Source: Phytophthora quininea (taxonomy: Eukaryota > Oomycota > Peronosporomycetes > Peronosporales > Peronosporaceae). From it: a DNA stretch of 64,000 bases. Of the stretch, positions 30,374 through 40,939 are shown in pieces (the stretch's first letter is position 1; each line of letters begins with the position of its first letter). The position numbers were made by a program, and so were the translations under genes. Under the pieces are notes generated by a model. It did no database searches and was not told the DNA's origin. It saw nothing but the letters and a program-made list of their open reading frames with translations. The stretch lies in contig JAAVTG010000289.1 in assembly GCA_011947345.1 (NCBI GenBank), positions 62,001 through 126,000 of the forward strand, read 5' to 3'.

Positions 30374-32812
30374 TCAGCCTAGCATTGCCGCTTCAAAGTC
30401 TCCATCCCACGGCCGCACGACGCTCCAGTCCGCCATCTCGCTGAAAATCCGCTTGGAAACAGCGTAGGTGTCGCCCGTGGGCGTCGTTGGATACGACTCG
30501 TGGCTGAGCTGCCACTTGAGCTCGAACGAGATGCGTGCCCTCTTGAGAACGTCCTCGTCGACCTTGCGCCCTTCAGTGTACGATTGACACACTTCCGTGA
30601 GCCACATGCGCCACCGTGGCAGGTAGTAGCCTGTGACCAAACCAGACCATTCCTTGCCGGCGTAGTCGTGGATGGATTCGGAGTTGTTGTCGCCCCACCG
30701 CGTCACCTGGTTTCGGGCTTCATACTCGTAATAGTCTTGTAAGGAGCGCTTGTTCGTAGAGTTCTCTTTATTAGCAAGAGCCCGTGCGTCGGCGATCCAC
30801 TTGCCGAGAAGAAAATCTTCGTTGGTGGCGAGAATCTCGTCCAGGCGCTCGATTGTCAAGACCATAGCATCGGTCCAAGAACAGAGCTGATCCGACGGCA
30901 TTTCCTTCTCCGTGTACATGTCCTTTAGGTGCAAATATTGGGCCATGAAATGGTTGCTTAAAAACTGTCGCGTGACGTCGACAAGGTCATGGCGATAGGT
31001 GTCCACTGAGTGCAGTTCTGCTCCAGCTAGTAGCAATTCTCTCCACGTGCGAGTAATATCCTTCGGGTCGTACTTGATTAGCGTCGGCATAAAGCCATCG
31101 CGGACGAGCTTCCAATGAGGAATTAAGCAGACCAAACTCTTCGTTACACCGCCAAATGCCAGGGTGCGGTTGTACACCGACCGAAGCAGAATACTCCACG
31201 CCTGCTCGATATGCGTATCTTGCGAGTGGTACCGCTGCGATGCGAACTTCGGAACCCACTCGGTCACGTCGAGAGGTTGATCAACCCACGCCATTTGCAG
31301 TGCAAGGTCGTAGACGACGTAGTTCTGGAAGATGCCTTCCATGGTCAAACCAACACCGACCATCGTGTCATTGCTCTCGCGGCTCGCTAGTACGGGCGCT
31401 GTGCCAAGTGTTGGTAAATCGCCGCGCATCCCGGTATTACCGCCGAAATTGTGCAGCACGCAGTAGATCCAGCTCTTGCCAAAGTAGTTGTCCAATTTAT
31501 TCCAGACAGGCCTCACTTCGCTGTAAAGATCGAGAATGATCATTTTGTTATCAGGAACCCCGCTCAGGTAGGCCTGTGTGCGTTCTTTGGTCCAATAGTT
31601 CGGGTCATCCACGAAAAGCCAGCCTTGAAGCAGCCACACAGCGTTCGGATCTGCCGCCTTCATGCTATTTATCACTGCACTTGACGCAGCCTTTAGCTTC
31701 TCCAAATCCGTGAAGTCTGGGTCCATTTCGTTGTACGTATCGCATTGGTACAATGACGACGTGTAGTCGTACAGAGCCTCTTGTTCCTCCAAGAAGATCT
31801 TGCCAATCTCTTGGTAAAGTGGGTCCGTCGGATCCAGCATGTAAACGCAGCAAAAGTCGTCCGAGAATCCGCCCCAGTTCGGCGATCGCGTGAATTTGGC
31901 ATTCGGGAACAATTGCTTCAACTCTTCGGGGACGTGTCCCGCAAACGCTGGCAGTGCAGGAACCATGCCAAACTGACGCATCCGCTGAAGGATTTTCAAC
32001 TGCAGCGCGTATTGCTCGTCGATGAAAGCTTGTGGGAGTGGTCCTTCCACCCAGGAGCCTCGAAGATTTCCCATCCGTCCCCACGCTAGAAACGCTGATC
32101 CGGCAAAGAACTTGTTCAGCCCAGTAGCGCTGACGTTGTAGTGTTTCTGGAAGGTGTTTTGCCACACTTTCTCCTGGCCTGTAAATGCCAGCGGCATGTT
32201 GATTCCTGGCATACAGCAACACAAGTTATTAACACAACCCTTATTCCAACGAAACAACCTTACCGTTCATTGCCATCCAGTCGATGTGCCTTTCCCACTT
32301 TGCCCAACCCCAGGACCACGACGAATAGCTGACGGTGCAGACATTCTGGTAGTATGAGAACTTGGCACTGCGCTTGTGATGCTCGGGTTTATCGACCTTT
32401 GGCAGCTTGTCCGGCAGTTGGAGCTTGTGGTCGTCCCAGTCGGTCTGCGTGCGCACCACTGTCTTGAGGTACCATTGCAGGCCGTACGCCATCGCGGTCG
32501 CAGAACTCGCAGCGATCTCGAGCTTGTCGCCATCGCTCCCGAGGTCAAACACATCCAGACCGTCCGGCTCGGCTGGCAGCACACGTAACGCAATCTACAG
32601 TGGAAGAGTAGTGAGGTACAGGTCATCACGGGGGTGAAAAGATCATTCCAGACTTGGTCGTTGTACTGCGCTCCGAGTCGCCGCTGGATAAGCCCGCGCG
32701 TGGCCGCGACCGCATCATGAAGGGCAGCGTTGGGCTTCAGCAGGTCGATATAACCATGGGTGGCGTGAAGAAGCAAGAGCGACGCCAGCAAGCCCCGCAG
32801 CAAGGTCGGCAT
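30374..32812 (-). CDS. NAGLU: Alpha-N-acetylglucosaminidase (GH89)
   Basis: A lysosomal-type or secreted hydrolase; the human enzyme removes terminal alpha-GlcNAc from heparan sulfate. The signal peptide is MPTLLRGLLASLLLLHATHG. The GH89 blocks YYQNVCTVSYS, WGWAKWERHIDWMAMNG, AFLAWGRMGNL, MVPALPAFAGHVPEEL, WLLQGWLF and WIYCVLHNFGGN are clear, and the two catalytic Glu fall in CDTYNEMDPDF and LTMEGIFQN. Exons are 32654-32812, 32264-32594 and 30374-32205, 773 residues. The first intron most likely uses GTCTGG at 32653 (59 nt); a GTGATG donor at 32629 (35 nt) keeps the same frame but adds eight residues. No frame breaks. Oomycetes have no heparan sulfate, so the natural substrate is unknown. Confidence 0.94.
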
Positions 32813-33038
32813 CCTTGAATCTTCGAGCGGGGCTGTTCAGGATCGTTTTGGGTACTTTTGCCCATTCCACGGCGATACTGCCTCATCTTACTCTGATATC
32901 CTGGCAAAATCGTTAAAACTGCGTATTAACCAATCAAATAACACTGAGTTCCCCTCATTGACTCCTCAGCTGGTCAACAGCGTCTCTGCGTGCACACACA
33001 GACTACAAGCCAACGCTCGAGAAGAAGACAAGGCGACC

Positions 33039-34812
33039 ATGGCCATGCGCAAGCGCCGCCCGAGCCCCGAGGGCAAGAGCCCGCAGGCAGACAAGTCGGC
33101 GGAGCCCGCCGCACACCCAAAAAGGCGGCGGCCTGTCCAAGTTCATGACACGCGTCGTCGTGGGCTTCTCCATGATCTTCGGCTTCATCGCCATCCTGTA
33201 CGGCGGCCACGTGTACACGTGGGGGCTGGTGCTGGTGCTGCAGACGCTGCTGTTCCGAGAGCTGGTCAACGTGCGGTACCGTGCCGCCGCCGAGAAGAAC
33301 ATCCCCTGGTTCCGCTCCGTGCAGGTTCGTGTCGGCTGCAAATGTATTGAGGGGGATGAATTGCACTGATGATTGTGTCGATTTCAGTGGATGTGGTTCG
33401 TTGTTGCCATTTTCTACAACTACGGAGACTCGTTCGGAGCGTTCATTGAGGGAAGTAAGATCCGCTTCGTGCCGCCAGCCATCGTGCACTACCTGCGCTA
33501 CCACACGTGGGTGTCGTTCACCATGTACGCCATGCTGTTCGTCATGTCCGTGCTGAGTCTCAAGAAAGGTGCGTCTGTGGTGTTCATGGTGTAGTGAGGT
33601 GAGAGGGATTAATTTGTGTCTGGATAGGATACTACAAGTACCAGATGGGTGCGGTTTTCTTGAATGGATCACTGAGTTATAATGCTGTAGTGGTGACGTG
33701 ATTTGGACTGATGATTGAATCTATCGCAGGTCAATACACGTGGACGATTGTGACCCTGGGACTCATTGTTTTCCAGCTCAAGTATATTCTGATGAACATC
33801 CTCAACGGTACGAGCTTTTGGACAAGTGTCAGTACGCCATGCCTGGTTTACCAAATCGCTGCTTTGCGCAGGCCTCTTCTGGTTCCTCTTCCCCGTCTCA
33901 CTGGTGATCTGCAACGATTGCTTTGCCTTCTTCTGCGGAAAACTGTTTGGGCGGAAGTTCATCAAGACGCCGTTCTTGCGATTGTCCCCGAACAAGACGT
34001 GGGAGGGCTTCATTGGCGCCTTCATCTGTACGATTGCATACGGCTTTTTCAGCAGCGCCTTCTTGACCCAGGTACAGCAACCTTGAAGACTAGCAGTGTG
34101 GTTGTGTTTGAGCGCTCTGTTGACCACCTGATTGCTGCATTTCTTTAGTTCCCGTGGTTGACATGCCCCGTGGACAGCTTCGAGGTACGTTTCTCTTTAT
34201 TGCAAAGTGCTATGTGCCGTTGACTAACACCTTCCAATTTACGCAGTTCAAGCTCATCCCAGACCCGCTGTCTTGTACCCCTCGCGACGTGTTCCTCCCG
34301 ACCATGTATGACATCCCGGCTACGATAGCGCGTTTCATTGGACATAGCCAGATCGAGCTCTACCCGATTCAGGTATGTCTCGAGTTGGTCGTGTTGTCTC
34401 TGAACAGACAGTTATTGACAATTTCTACCTCTAGCTCCACTCTATCTGGTTCTCGGTCTTTGCGTCGCTTGTGTCGCCGTTCGGAGGCTTCTACGCCTCG
34501 GCGATCAAGCGCACATACGGCCTGAAGGACTTCGACTCGGTGATCCCAGGTCATGGTGGTGTCATGGATCGAATGGACTGCCAGCTCATCACAATTTGCT
34601 TCACGACGGTCTACTTCAACACCTTCATTCGGTGCGTTGGCATCGTGATTTGATCGATGATGCAAAGCTGCAATCGAACGAACTGATACCAATGTTCCTA
34701 TTACAGCTCGCAGAATCCGTCCGTGGCAATGATCTTAAACCTCGTGGCTAGGTTGACGGTCGACCAGAAGCACGAATTGCTCCAAGCACTTCAAAAGCAA
34801 CTCCAGGTCTGA
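33039..34812 (+). CDS. CDS1: CDP-diacylglycerol synthase (phosphatidate cytidylyltransferase)
   Basis: This ER enzyme makes CDP-DAG from phosphatidate and CTP for phosphatidylinositol and cardiolipin synthesis. It has about seven TMs and the C-terminal signature SAIKRTYGLKDFDSVIPGHG followed by GVMDRMD. The catalytic-region motifs CNDCFAFFCGKLFGRKFIK and LSPNKTWEGFIGAF are intact. Nine exons: 33039-33324, 33388-33568, 33628-33648, 33730-33807, 33872-34071, 34149-34184, 34247-34372, 34435-34631 and 34707-34812. Exon 3 is a 21-nt microexon (YYKYQM) and exon 6 is 36 nt; both are needed for the frame. One break occurs at the CCCAAAAA run near 33117, between the basic N-terminal tail and GGLSKFMTRVVVGF. 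Confidence 0.93.
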
Positions 34813-34934
34813 GCTTTAGCGTTCCTACAAGACAAGACACCACCAGGTTGCTAGATAAAAGGGGTGACGTAAAAAGCGTTTTACCAATTTTGCCTCACTT
34901 TCTTTTTCACACAAGTTTTGGTTCGGATTTGATC

Positions 34935-37198
34935 ATGGCGGCGGACGAGCGCTTCTGCCTGCGTGTGCGCAACCTGCCGGCCGTGCTATCCTCCGAGGCC
35001 GTCACCGCCTTACTTTCGCACTATGGAGCTATGCGTGTGCGCGTGTTGCAGCGCCGAGTACGTCGCATCTAACCCCAAATGCTAACTGCGACGCTGATTG
35101 ATACCTATGTGAAATGTATTAGAACGCATCAAGTGGGAAGGAACCAGGCGCAAAGTCAACCAACAAGACACAAAAGGCGATCGCCGTATTTGCAACTCAG
35201 AAAATGCAGCAAAATGCAAAGCAGAGACTGCATTCGCTTGAGTTGGCAGGGCATCATATCCAGGTGGAACTACTGGACGATGGAAATATCAATGATTCGG
35301 TGGAACCGGAACGACAAAATGTGCAGAATAGCGTCCACAAGTCGATGAACGAGCAGCCACCATTGCCTAAAGGTCCGCCACCGCCGTTACCGATGCCACC
35401 TGCGCTGAGTTCGATGTACACTCCAGCACCACTTGCTCCACACCTCGGGTACGTCAAGAACTGAAGATATCTTTTCGCAATGGAAAACGTAACTTTTGAA
35501 TTGCAGGCTAAATTATGCGCCGTCGCCACTGCTCGCGTACAAGTATCCAAAAGCTACCGAGGCGGTTGTGCGAAACATTGCGAATGGTGATCTATTATTT
35601 TTTTGGTGTTTTTGGCAAAGAAACTTACGTTTTTGTGTGAGAACGCCTCAGCTTTAATCGCGCTACCACGGTTTTATACGCAAGTACTGCATTTGATGAA
35701 CAAGATGAACCTCCCGACACCATTTGAGGAAGATGCAATCCCGGGGATTTTTTCATTAAAACAAGAGATGGCCAATCGAGAAACCAGAGGATACGAAAGC
35801 GACCGAGGTACAATAAACCGGTTGACGCTCAGATTATTGAAGAGGACGAAGACGAGGATATGCCCCACGAAACCAGTGATCAAGTTAAGGGTACAACTGC
35901 TGGGCAGCACAACGAGCCTGGAATAAATGAAGACCGACGATCGCATGAGGATTCAGCCAGGCGAGCGAGCACTGAAGTACACCCTACAATTATCGGGAAA
36001 TCGTTGGCGCATCAGCAACACAAGCGGCCGTTGATTAACAATCCTGGAATCAACGATGCTTTTCAAGTGGGAAGTGCTGCCGCTGAAAAAGTGAAAGCCG
36101 AACAGCTCGCCCAGGAGTGATTTCAGAGATTGAGTTGGACCGACGACGGATGACACCGGAAGGTAAAGTGTAAGACTAGTGCTAGGGAATTTTCAGCGGT
36201 GGAATTAACTAGTTTCGATGTGGCTGCCAATAGATCTGCGAAAGGAGCCGTTAATGGCGACATACGAGCGTGGAGTGCGGTCCACAATCGTTATGGTGCA
36301 GAATATCGCACCAGCAGTGGATGAAAAGGACTTGCGTTCCGTGTTTGGATTTTTTGCCTTTAGATATGCCTTTGGAGTACGTCTGTGCTTGTGGTGGTGG
36401 TGGTTGCTTATAAATCTATGAACTGACGTAATGCTTTTTTGTTGTGTACATTAGCTCAATGGAGATCGTGTTTCAACGGGAACAGAATGCTGCTATCATA
36501 ACATATTCCGATGAAGAACTTGCGTCGGTAGCAGTTGACAAGCTCCATGGGGTTTTGCTGGATGCAAACCCTCTTTTGGTGGTGAGAACGTCTGCCTTAA
36601 TCAAAACTACACAGCTGTACTAACCACGTTTTTCTCGATATTGCAGAGTTTTCATAAAGCATCAAACAGCGGAAATGCTGGATCAGATGCGTCGAACAGC
36701 ACAGGTGCTCAATGCTGGACTGCTCAGGAGCTCGCTAAACACCGCATGCCTGAAGCCCAACTAGCGGAAGAGAAGGTTATGAAAAGTTACCAACGCGGAG
36801 AGCCTTCCAACACTCTCTACGTGAAAAATCTGGCAAAGACTGCGCAACTCTCGGATCTGTTTGCAGTTTTTGGCGCCGTCTTGTCGCCAGAGTCTGCATT
36901 AGAGTACGTGATTTTGAGCAATTTTAAAGACTCGAACAACGCTCTAACCCTTGGCATTTGTTGTGAAGATCTCTGGATATTCATCACTTTACAACGGGCC
37001 GAATGAAGTGTCAGGCCTTCGTCACATACCCTACGGTTGAGCTTGCGTCCAAAGCGCTGCAGAGCGCTCATGGTGTCAAAATGAAAGACAAGCCGATGAT
37101 TGTGGTAAGCGCAGATGCTTTGTTTTCATATCCCAGACTGATTCACGCTTGACATTTATTTGCAGTGTTTCCGTAAACCCCCAAAACACCAGCAATGA
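34935..37198 (+). CDS. RNPC3: U11/U12-65K-like RNA-binding protein (RNPC3-like), three RRMs
   Basis: In known homologues this minor-spliceosome protein bridges U11 and U12 snRNPs. RRM1 (FCLRVRNLPAVLSSEAVTAL to IQVELL) is followed by a Pro-rich stretch and the family motif LPRFYTQVLHLMNKMNLPTP. Two RRMs follow instead of one: STIVMVQNIAPAVDEKDLRS and NTLYVKNLAKTAQLSDLFAV, each preceded by a similar linker ending YERG or YQRG. Exons: 34935-35057, 35123-35448, 35507-35586, 35652-36162, 36234-36376, 36455-36581, 36647-36903, 36969-37104 and 37166-37198. Single-base breaks: near 35808 (GG for GGG), near 36115 (CCC for CCCC, giving LAPGVISEIEL) and near 36350 (one T too many). Corrected, it is 578 residues. 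It implies a minor spliceosome in this organism. Confidence 0.88.
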
Positions 37199-37282
37199 AC
37201 CCCACGACGTTCATCCCGTCCACTGTAACTCTAATTTCTTTTCCCTCGCATTGTTAAATATTGCGAGCGCTCGTGGCCGCAG

Positions 37283-39492
37283 CTACGGCAGATCACGCAG
37301 TTTGGCTTCGCTAATGCTGTTAATCACCCACAGGTAATTGACAATGGTAGCCGACGGTACTGCCTGTAGCTGCGGCAGCGCTCGAAGTTGCTTTGTCTGT
37401 TCTTGCAGTGCACGCGAGTTTAGCTTGTCAGACACGATGATGAGCCGGCGAGAGTGATTTTCCCCTTATTCATCACTTCAGGAATGTCACCTATAAATGG
37501 GATAAGTTTGCCGCCACCCATGCAGATCAGCGAGTTCAACTCTGCTGAAGGTGGCATGGGCGATAAAAACTCGCCGATCACGTGGAAGAAGAAGTCTGCG
37601 AACAGCATAGTTCCTATATCGGACTTGACAACCTGCATCAACAGGAACACACGCATGTTAGAGTTGATGCACACGATAAAATATTTGTGTTGGCGTACGT
37701 CTGGCAAAGACAACTGAAGAAGTTTCTCGCGTGCTTGCCGTGACCTCCGGACGGCATCGTGAATGTTCTTCCCTTTCAGGTGTCCATCGGCTTCGAAGCT
37801 CGCCTCTCCTATAAATCCGCCGCGCTTCGCACAGGCTACAAGACAACGGTAAGCCGTGGCATCCTACTCCATGAACGAATAAATTGAGTTTACTTACCTT
37901 CCAACCACTCGTCACTCACAATCCAGCGACCGCCAACAAGAGCCTTGAGGTACTTCAAGGACCGGATTAGCACCCAGCGGCCTGGCTTAGCCAAAGATGA
38001 ATCACTGAACAGCTTCCGCTTGCCAATTTTGTGCTCTTGGGGCGAAGAAGACGAATCAGTATTCCCGGCAGAGCCATCTTCTCCATCGTCTTCGTCGCCA
38101 TTTCCACATTTTACAATTAAGTGCGTCACTCGGTTCGTCCAGCACGACACAACTTCGGCACCAAGCAGATCGGCCCATTCATCAATCTGCTTCATACGGT
38201 CTTCCTTGAACCCAGAACAAAGGAACACCATGGTTGACCGTCGTGCATTTTTTGCCTTGATCATGGTTTGTGTTTTTCCTGCTGATTGCGGTGAAGACTT
38301 TGGCGGCCGACCTCGTCGTTTTGGAGCTGGCATTTCCGGTGAGACAGCGATATCGGACACGCGTCGACGTGTACGCTTTTGACGGAACTACTTGGAGTCG
38401 TATCCGAAAGCAGCTCTTGAGTAGGCCGGCTAATGTAGAACCACGGGACACGCCTCTCAGTCCGTGACCCAATCACAAATTTGACTCTGTACGTATCGTC
38501 TCCATGAGCTTCCATAATGCGCGCTGCGCCACCAGGCTTATTCACACCGACCCACGTTCTCTCCATCACATCAATCAGATCGCCCACTTTAAACTTTGCA
38601 ATCTCGACCGGAATCTGCGCTTGGCTCTCTCCAGTGTTTGGTGGCCCTGCCGCCGACCCATTCGCCAAGGTAAGCACTTTTCCTCCTGCCCCATTAACAG
38701 CCATCTGCGTCGCCTGTTCGACCCCTCTAATTGTCCGACAGTGGCAATTGCAATTCCAGACGACCGCCTTCGTTTCCTCGGCGTCACTGTGTTTTCATCC
38801 CCATGATCTTGATTTTCTTGTTTGATTCTGATGGGACTTTTTGACCGCCGATGTGGACTCGTCGTCACAGCCTGCGTCTTCGCCGCTCGAGGAACTTTAA
38901 TCTCAAACAGTGCAGGAGACATCGGCGGTGCTGGTGTCTGCGACAATAAATTTCTGGCCACTGGTCGCCTCGGGGACGATCTCCTCACGGGCGTTGTAGC
39001 ATCTGGCGTCGCCGGCACCTCCTCCGCTGACTCTGTAGCCGACGGAGACGACAATTCGTCCGTCGATGCAGCAGCAGAAGTGTTTGCGGTGGCCTCACTA
39101 GTCCTCACCATCTTAATCGCCAATGGTGTTGACTCTGTCTTTATTGTCGTCACGGTCTGGTCCTGAATTGCCTTGTCGGTCTGCTTCTCACGTTCCTTGT
39201 TCTGTTCGAGCTTATCTGCAGGTGCACAGAGCATATCTGTAGCTCGAAGAAGCTCTTGGATCATTGTATCGTAGCGCAGTCGCCGCTTTTTGGCCGGCGT
39301 CTTGCAAATGGGACAGACGGCCTTGAGCTCCAGCGCTCGGTGGATGCACTCCTCGCAGAAGCAGTGGTTGCAGGGCAGCGACACGGGGTTGTCGTAGGCG
39401 CACAGGCAGATGGCGCACTGCAGCTGCGTCGCGAAGCCCTCCACGGCGCGCTCCAGCCGCTTGAGCGTCCACGGCGCGCGCTCCATCGCCAT
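37283..39492 (-). CDS. BRCA1-like RING / Tudor-like / BRCT protein
   Basis: An N-terminal C3HC4 RING (CAIC, CNHCFCEECIHRALEL, CPIC) is followed by a Ser/Thr-rich linker with basic patches. Next is a Tudor/Agenet-like domain (FKVGDLIDVMERTWVGVNKP, YRVKFVIGSRTERRVPW), an AT-hook-like KRRGRPPKSS, and two BRCT repeats (TMVFLCSGFK to VGGRWIVSDEWLE; TMLFADFFFHVIGEF, LICMGGGKL, VVNYLW-like IVNYLWVINSI). Introns are 37836-37897 and probably 37633-37698 (CTAAC branch point; in frame either way). Breaks: GGGG near 38722, AAAA near 38386 (restores VKKRTRRRVSD), and CC near 37455, after which the true C terminus runs to the TAG at 37283. Known BRCA1-like proteins are ubiquitin ligases in DNA repair; the role here is inferred. 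It is convergent with the 65K gene, 84 bp apart. Confidence 0.82.
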
Positions 39493-39586
39493 CACCAATA
39501 GAATAGCGGCCAAATGCACAAAATTAGAACACATTCTCAATCTAGCAAACTAGTCCTTCCTATAAACCTAGGAATTTGTGCGATTG

Positions 39587-39605
39587 GGTCATTTTACATT
39601 TTCTA
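39587..39605 (+). promoter_or_regulatory. Initiator-like element of the chromodomain gene
   Basis: GGTCATTTTACATTTTCTA is a near-perfect oomycete initiator just upstream of the ATG at 39612. The promoter lies in the 119-bp gap between this gene and the divergent BRCA1-like gene. Confidence 0.6.
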
Positions 39606-39611
39606 GCGGCA

Positions 39612-40706
39612 ATGTCGTTGGATGAGTCCTCGGTCCTCATGGACCGCGCACTGGTGACCATGTGCCAGGACCTGCCCGAGTCCTTGGGTTTGTACAACAC
39701 TGCCAAGGACCAGTTCTCGCTGGCGGCCGTCCGCGGCGTGCCGCTGCTGGAGCACGTGGGGCCGGACTCGCGCAAACTCGCGCTGATCCGTGACTGGATG
39801 AAGAGCTACGAGGCGGCGGAGGACCAGCCACTGAGTAGCGAGATCAGCATGGACTCGCTCAAAGAAACGGACCGACGCGAGCGCAAGGAGAAGGAGCGGC
39901 AGCTGCAGGAGGAGAAGCACGCACTGCTGACGAGCGAAAACGCGGAGGAGAAGAAGAGCAGGAAGCAGAAGCGCAAAGAGCGCAAAAAGAGAAGCTCCGG
40001 GAGAAGGAGAAGGCCAAGGAGAACGGCAAGGCCAAAGCTAAAGCCAAGGGCAAGGACAAGACAAAAGCACAAAAGAAAACTGCTATAAACAACAAACCCA
40101 GCAAAAACAAACTGCACCGCGCAAGAAGCACGTTCTGGTGGACAGCGACGACGACGTGCTGTCGATCGACGAGTCCAGCAGTTCCAGCGAAGAGAGCTTG
40201 TCATCCTCGTCGTCGAGCGAGTCGGACAGCGACAGCAGGAGTAAGAAGCGCAAAAGACCTCGGGCAACCTACCACCAAAGGAGGTGGTGTTGTCATCCGA
40301 CGAGGAGGATGAACCCAACGATATGTTCGACACGGACGACCCGGACGTGTACGAGGTGGAGAAGATCCTGAATAAGCGGCCTGGCAACCATTACGGAGAC
40401 CCCGATCTGTACGAGGTAAAATGGGAGGGCTACGACGAGACCACGTGGGAGCCGGCCTCTAACATCTCCAAGGACCTGATCGACGAGTACGAGGGTCAGC
40501 CGGTGCGAGAGGACGTGTACACGGTCGAGGAGATTGTCGACCGAAAGAGCAAACGCGACCCCGACACGCATCTCAAAACGTACCAGTACAAAGTCAAGTG
40601 GGTCGGCTACGACGACCTCACTTGGGAGCCGGCAGAAAACCTGCCGCATAATTTGCGACGGAAGTTCGATCAAAAGTATGAGAACCGCAAGCGCAGACGG
40701 TCGTGA
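39612..40706 (+). CDS. Double chromodomain protein
   Basis: The N-terminal helical region (MSLDESSVLMDRALVTMCQD to KLALIRDWMKSYEAAED) is followed by a long Lys/Glu/Arg coiled stretch, an acidic Ser run (VDSDDDVLSIDESSSSSEES) and two chromodomains: YEVEKILNKRP with YEVKWEGYDETTWEP, and YTVEEIVDRKS with YKVKWVGYDDLTWEP. The aromatic cage positions (Y, W, W-E) are present in both, so binding of methylated histone H3 tails is expected. Three single-base contractions at A-runs near 39987 and 40087 and at GGG near 40261 split the frame; corrected, it is 365 residues. It is not a CHD remodeller (no helicase). It may be HP1-like or Polycomb-like; the partner is unknown. Confidence 0.85.
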
Positions 40707-40939
40707 GTATGGGAGTCAGGTGGAGTTTAGCACCGCAACAAAGAAAGCCAAATCGATGCACCGTGGACATCGAAATAGGTGTTACAAAGCTGTCCATTTG
40801 GAAAAGTGTCCACCAAAGATAGACTTCTAAATTCCTAGAAATTAACGTTTTATATTAGAAACAAGTTTCTATTTGTTCAAAGGGGGATTACAAAGAGAAC
40901 TTCACACTGCGAGCTTGGAAGCTGAGCGGCCTCTGAATC

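Noticed and set aside
35808..35833. A 25-nt GT-AG segment in the 65K gene that could be an ultra-short intron.
   Set aside because: Too short for splicing. One missing G in GGG restores the frame and keeps an acidic linker typical of the family.
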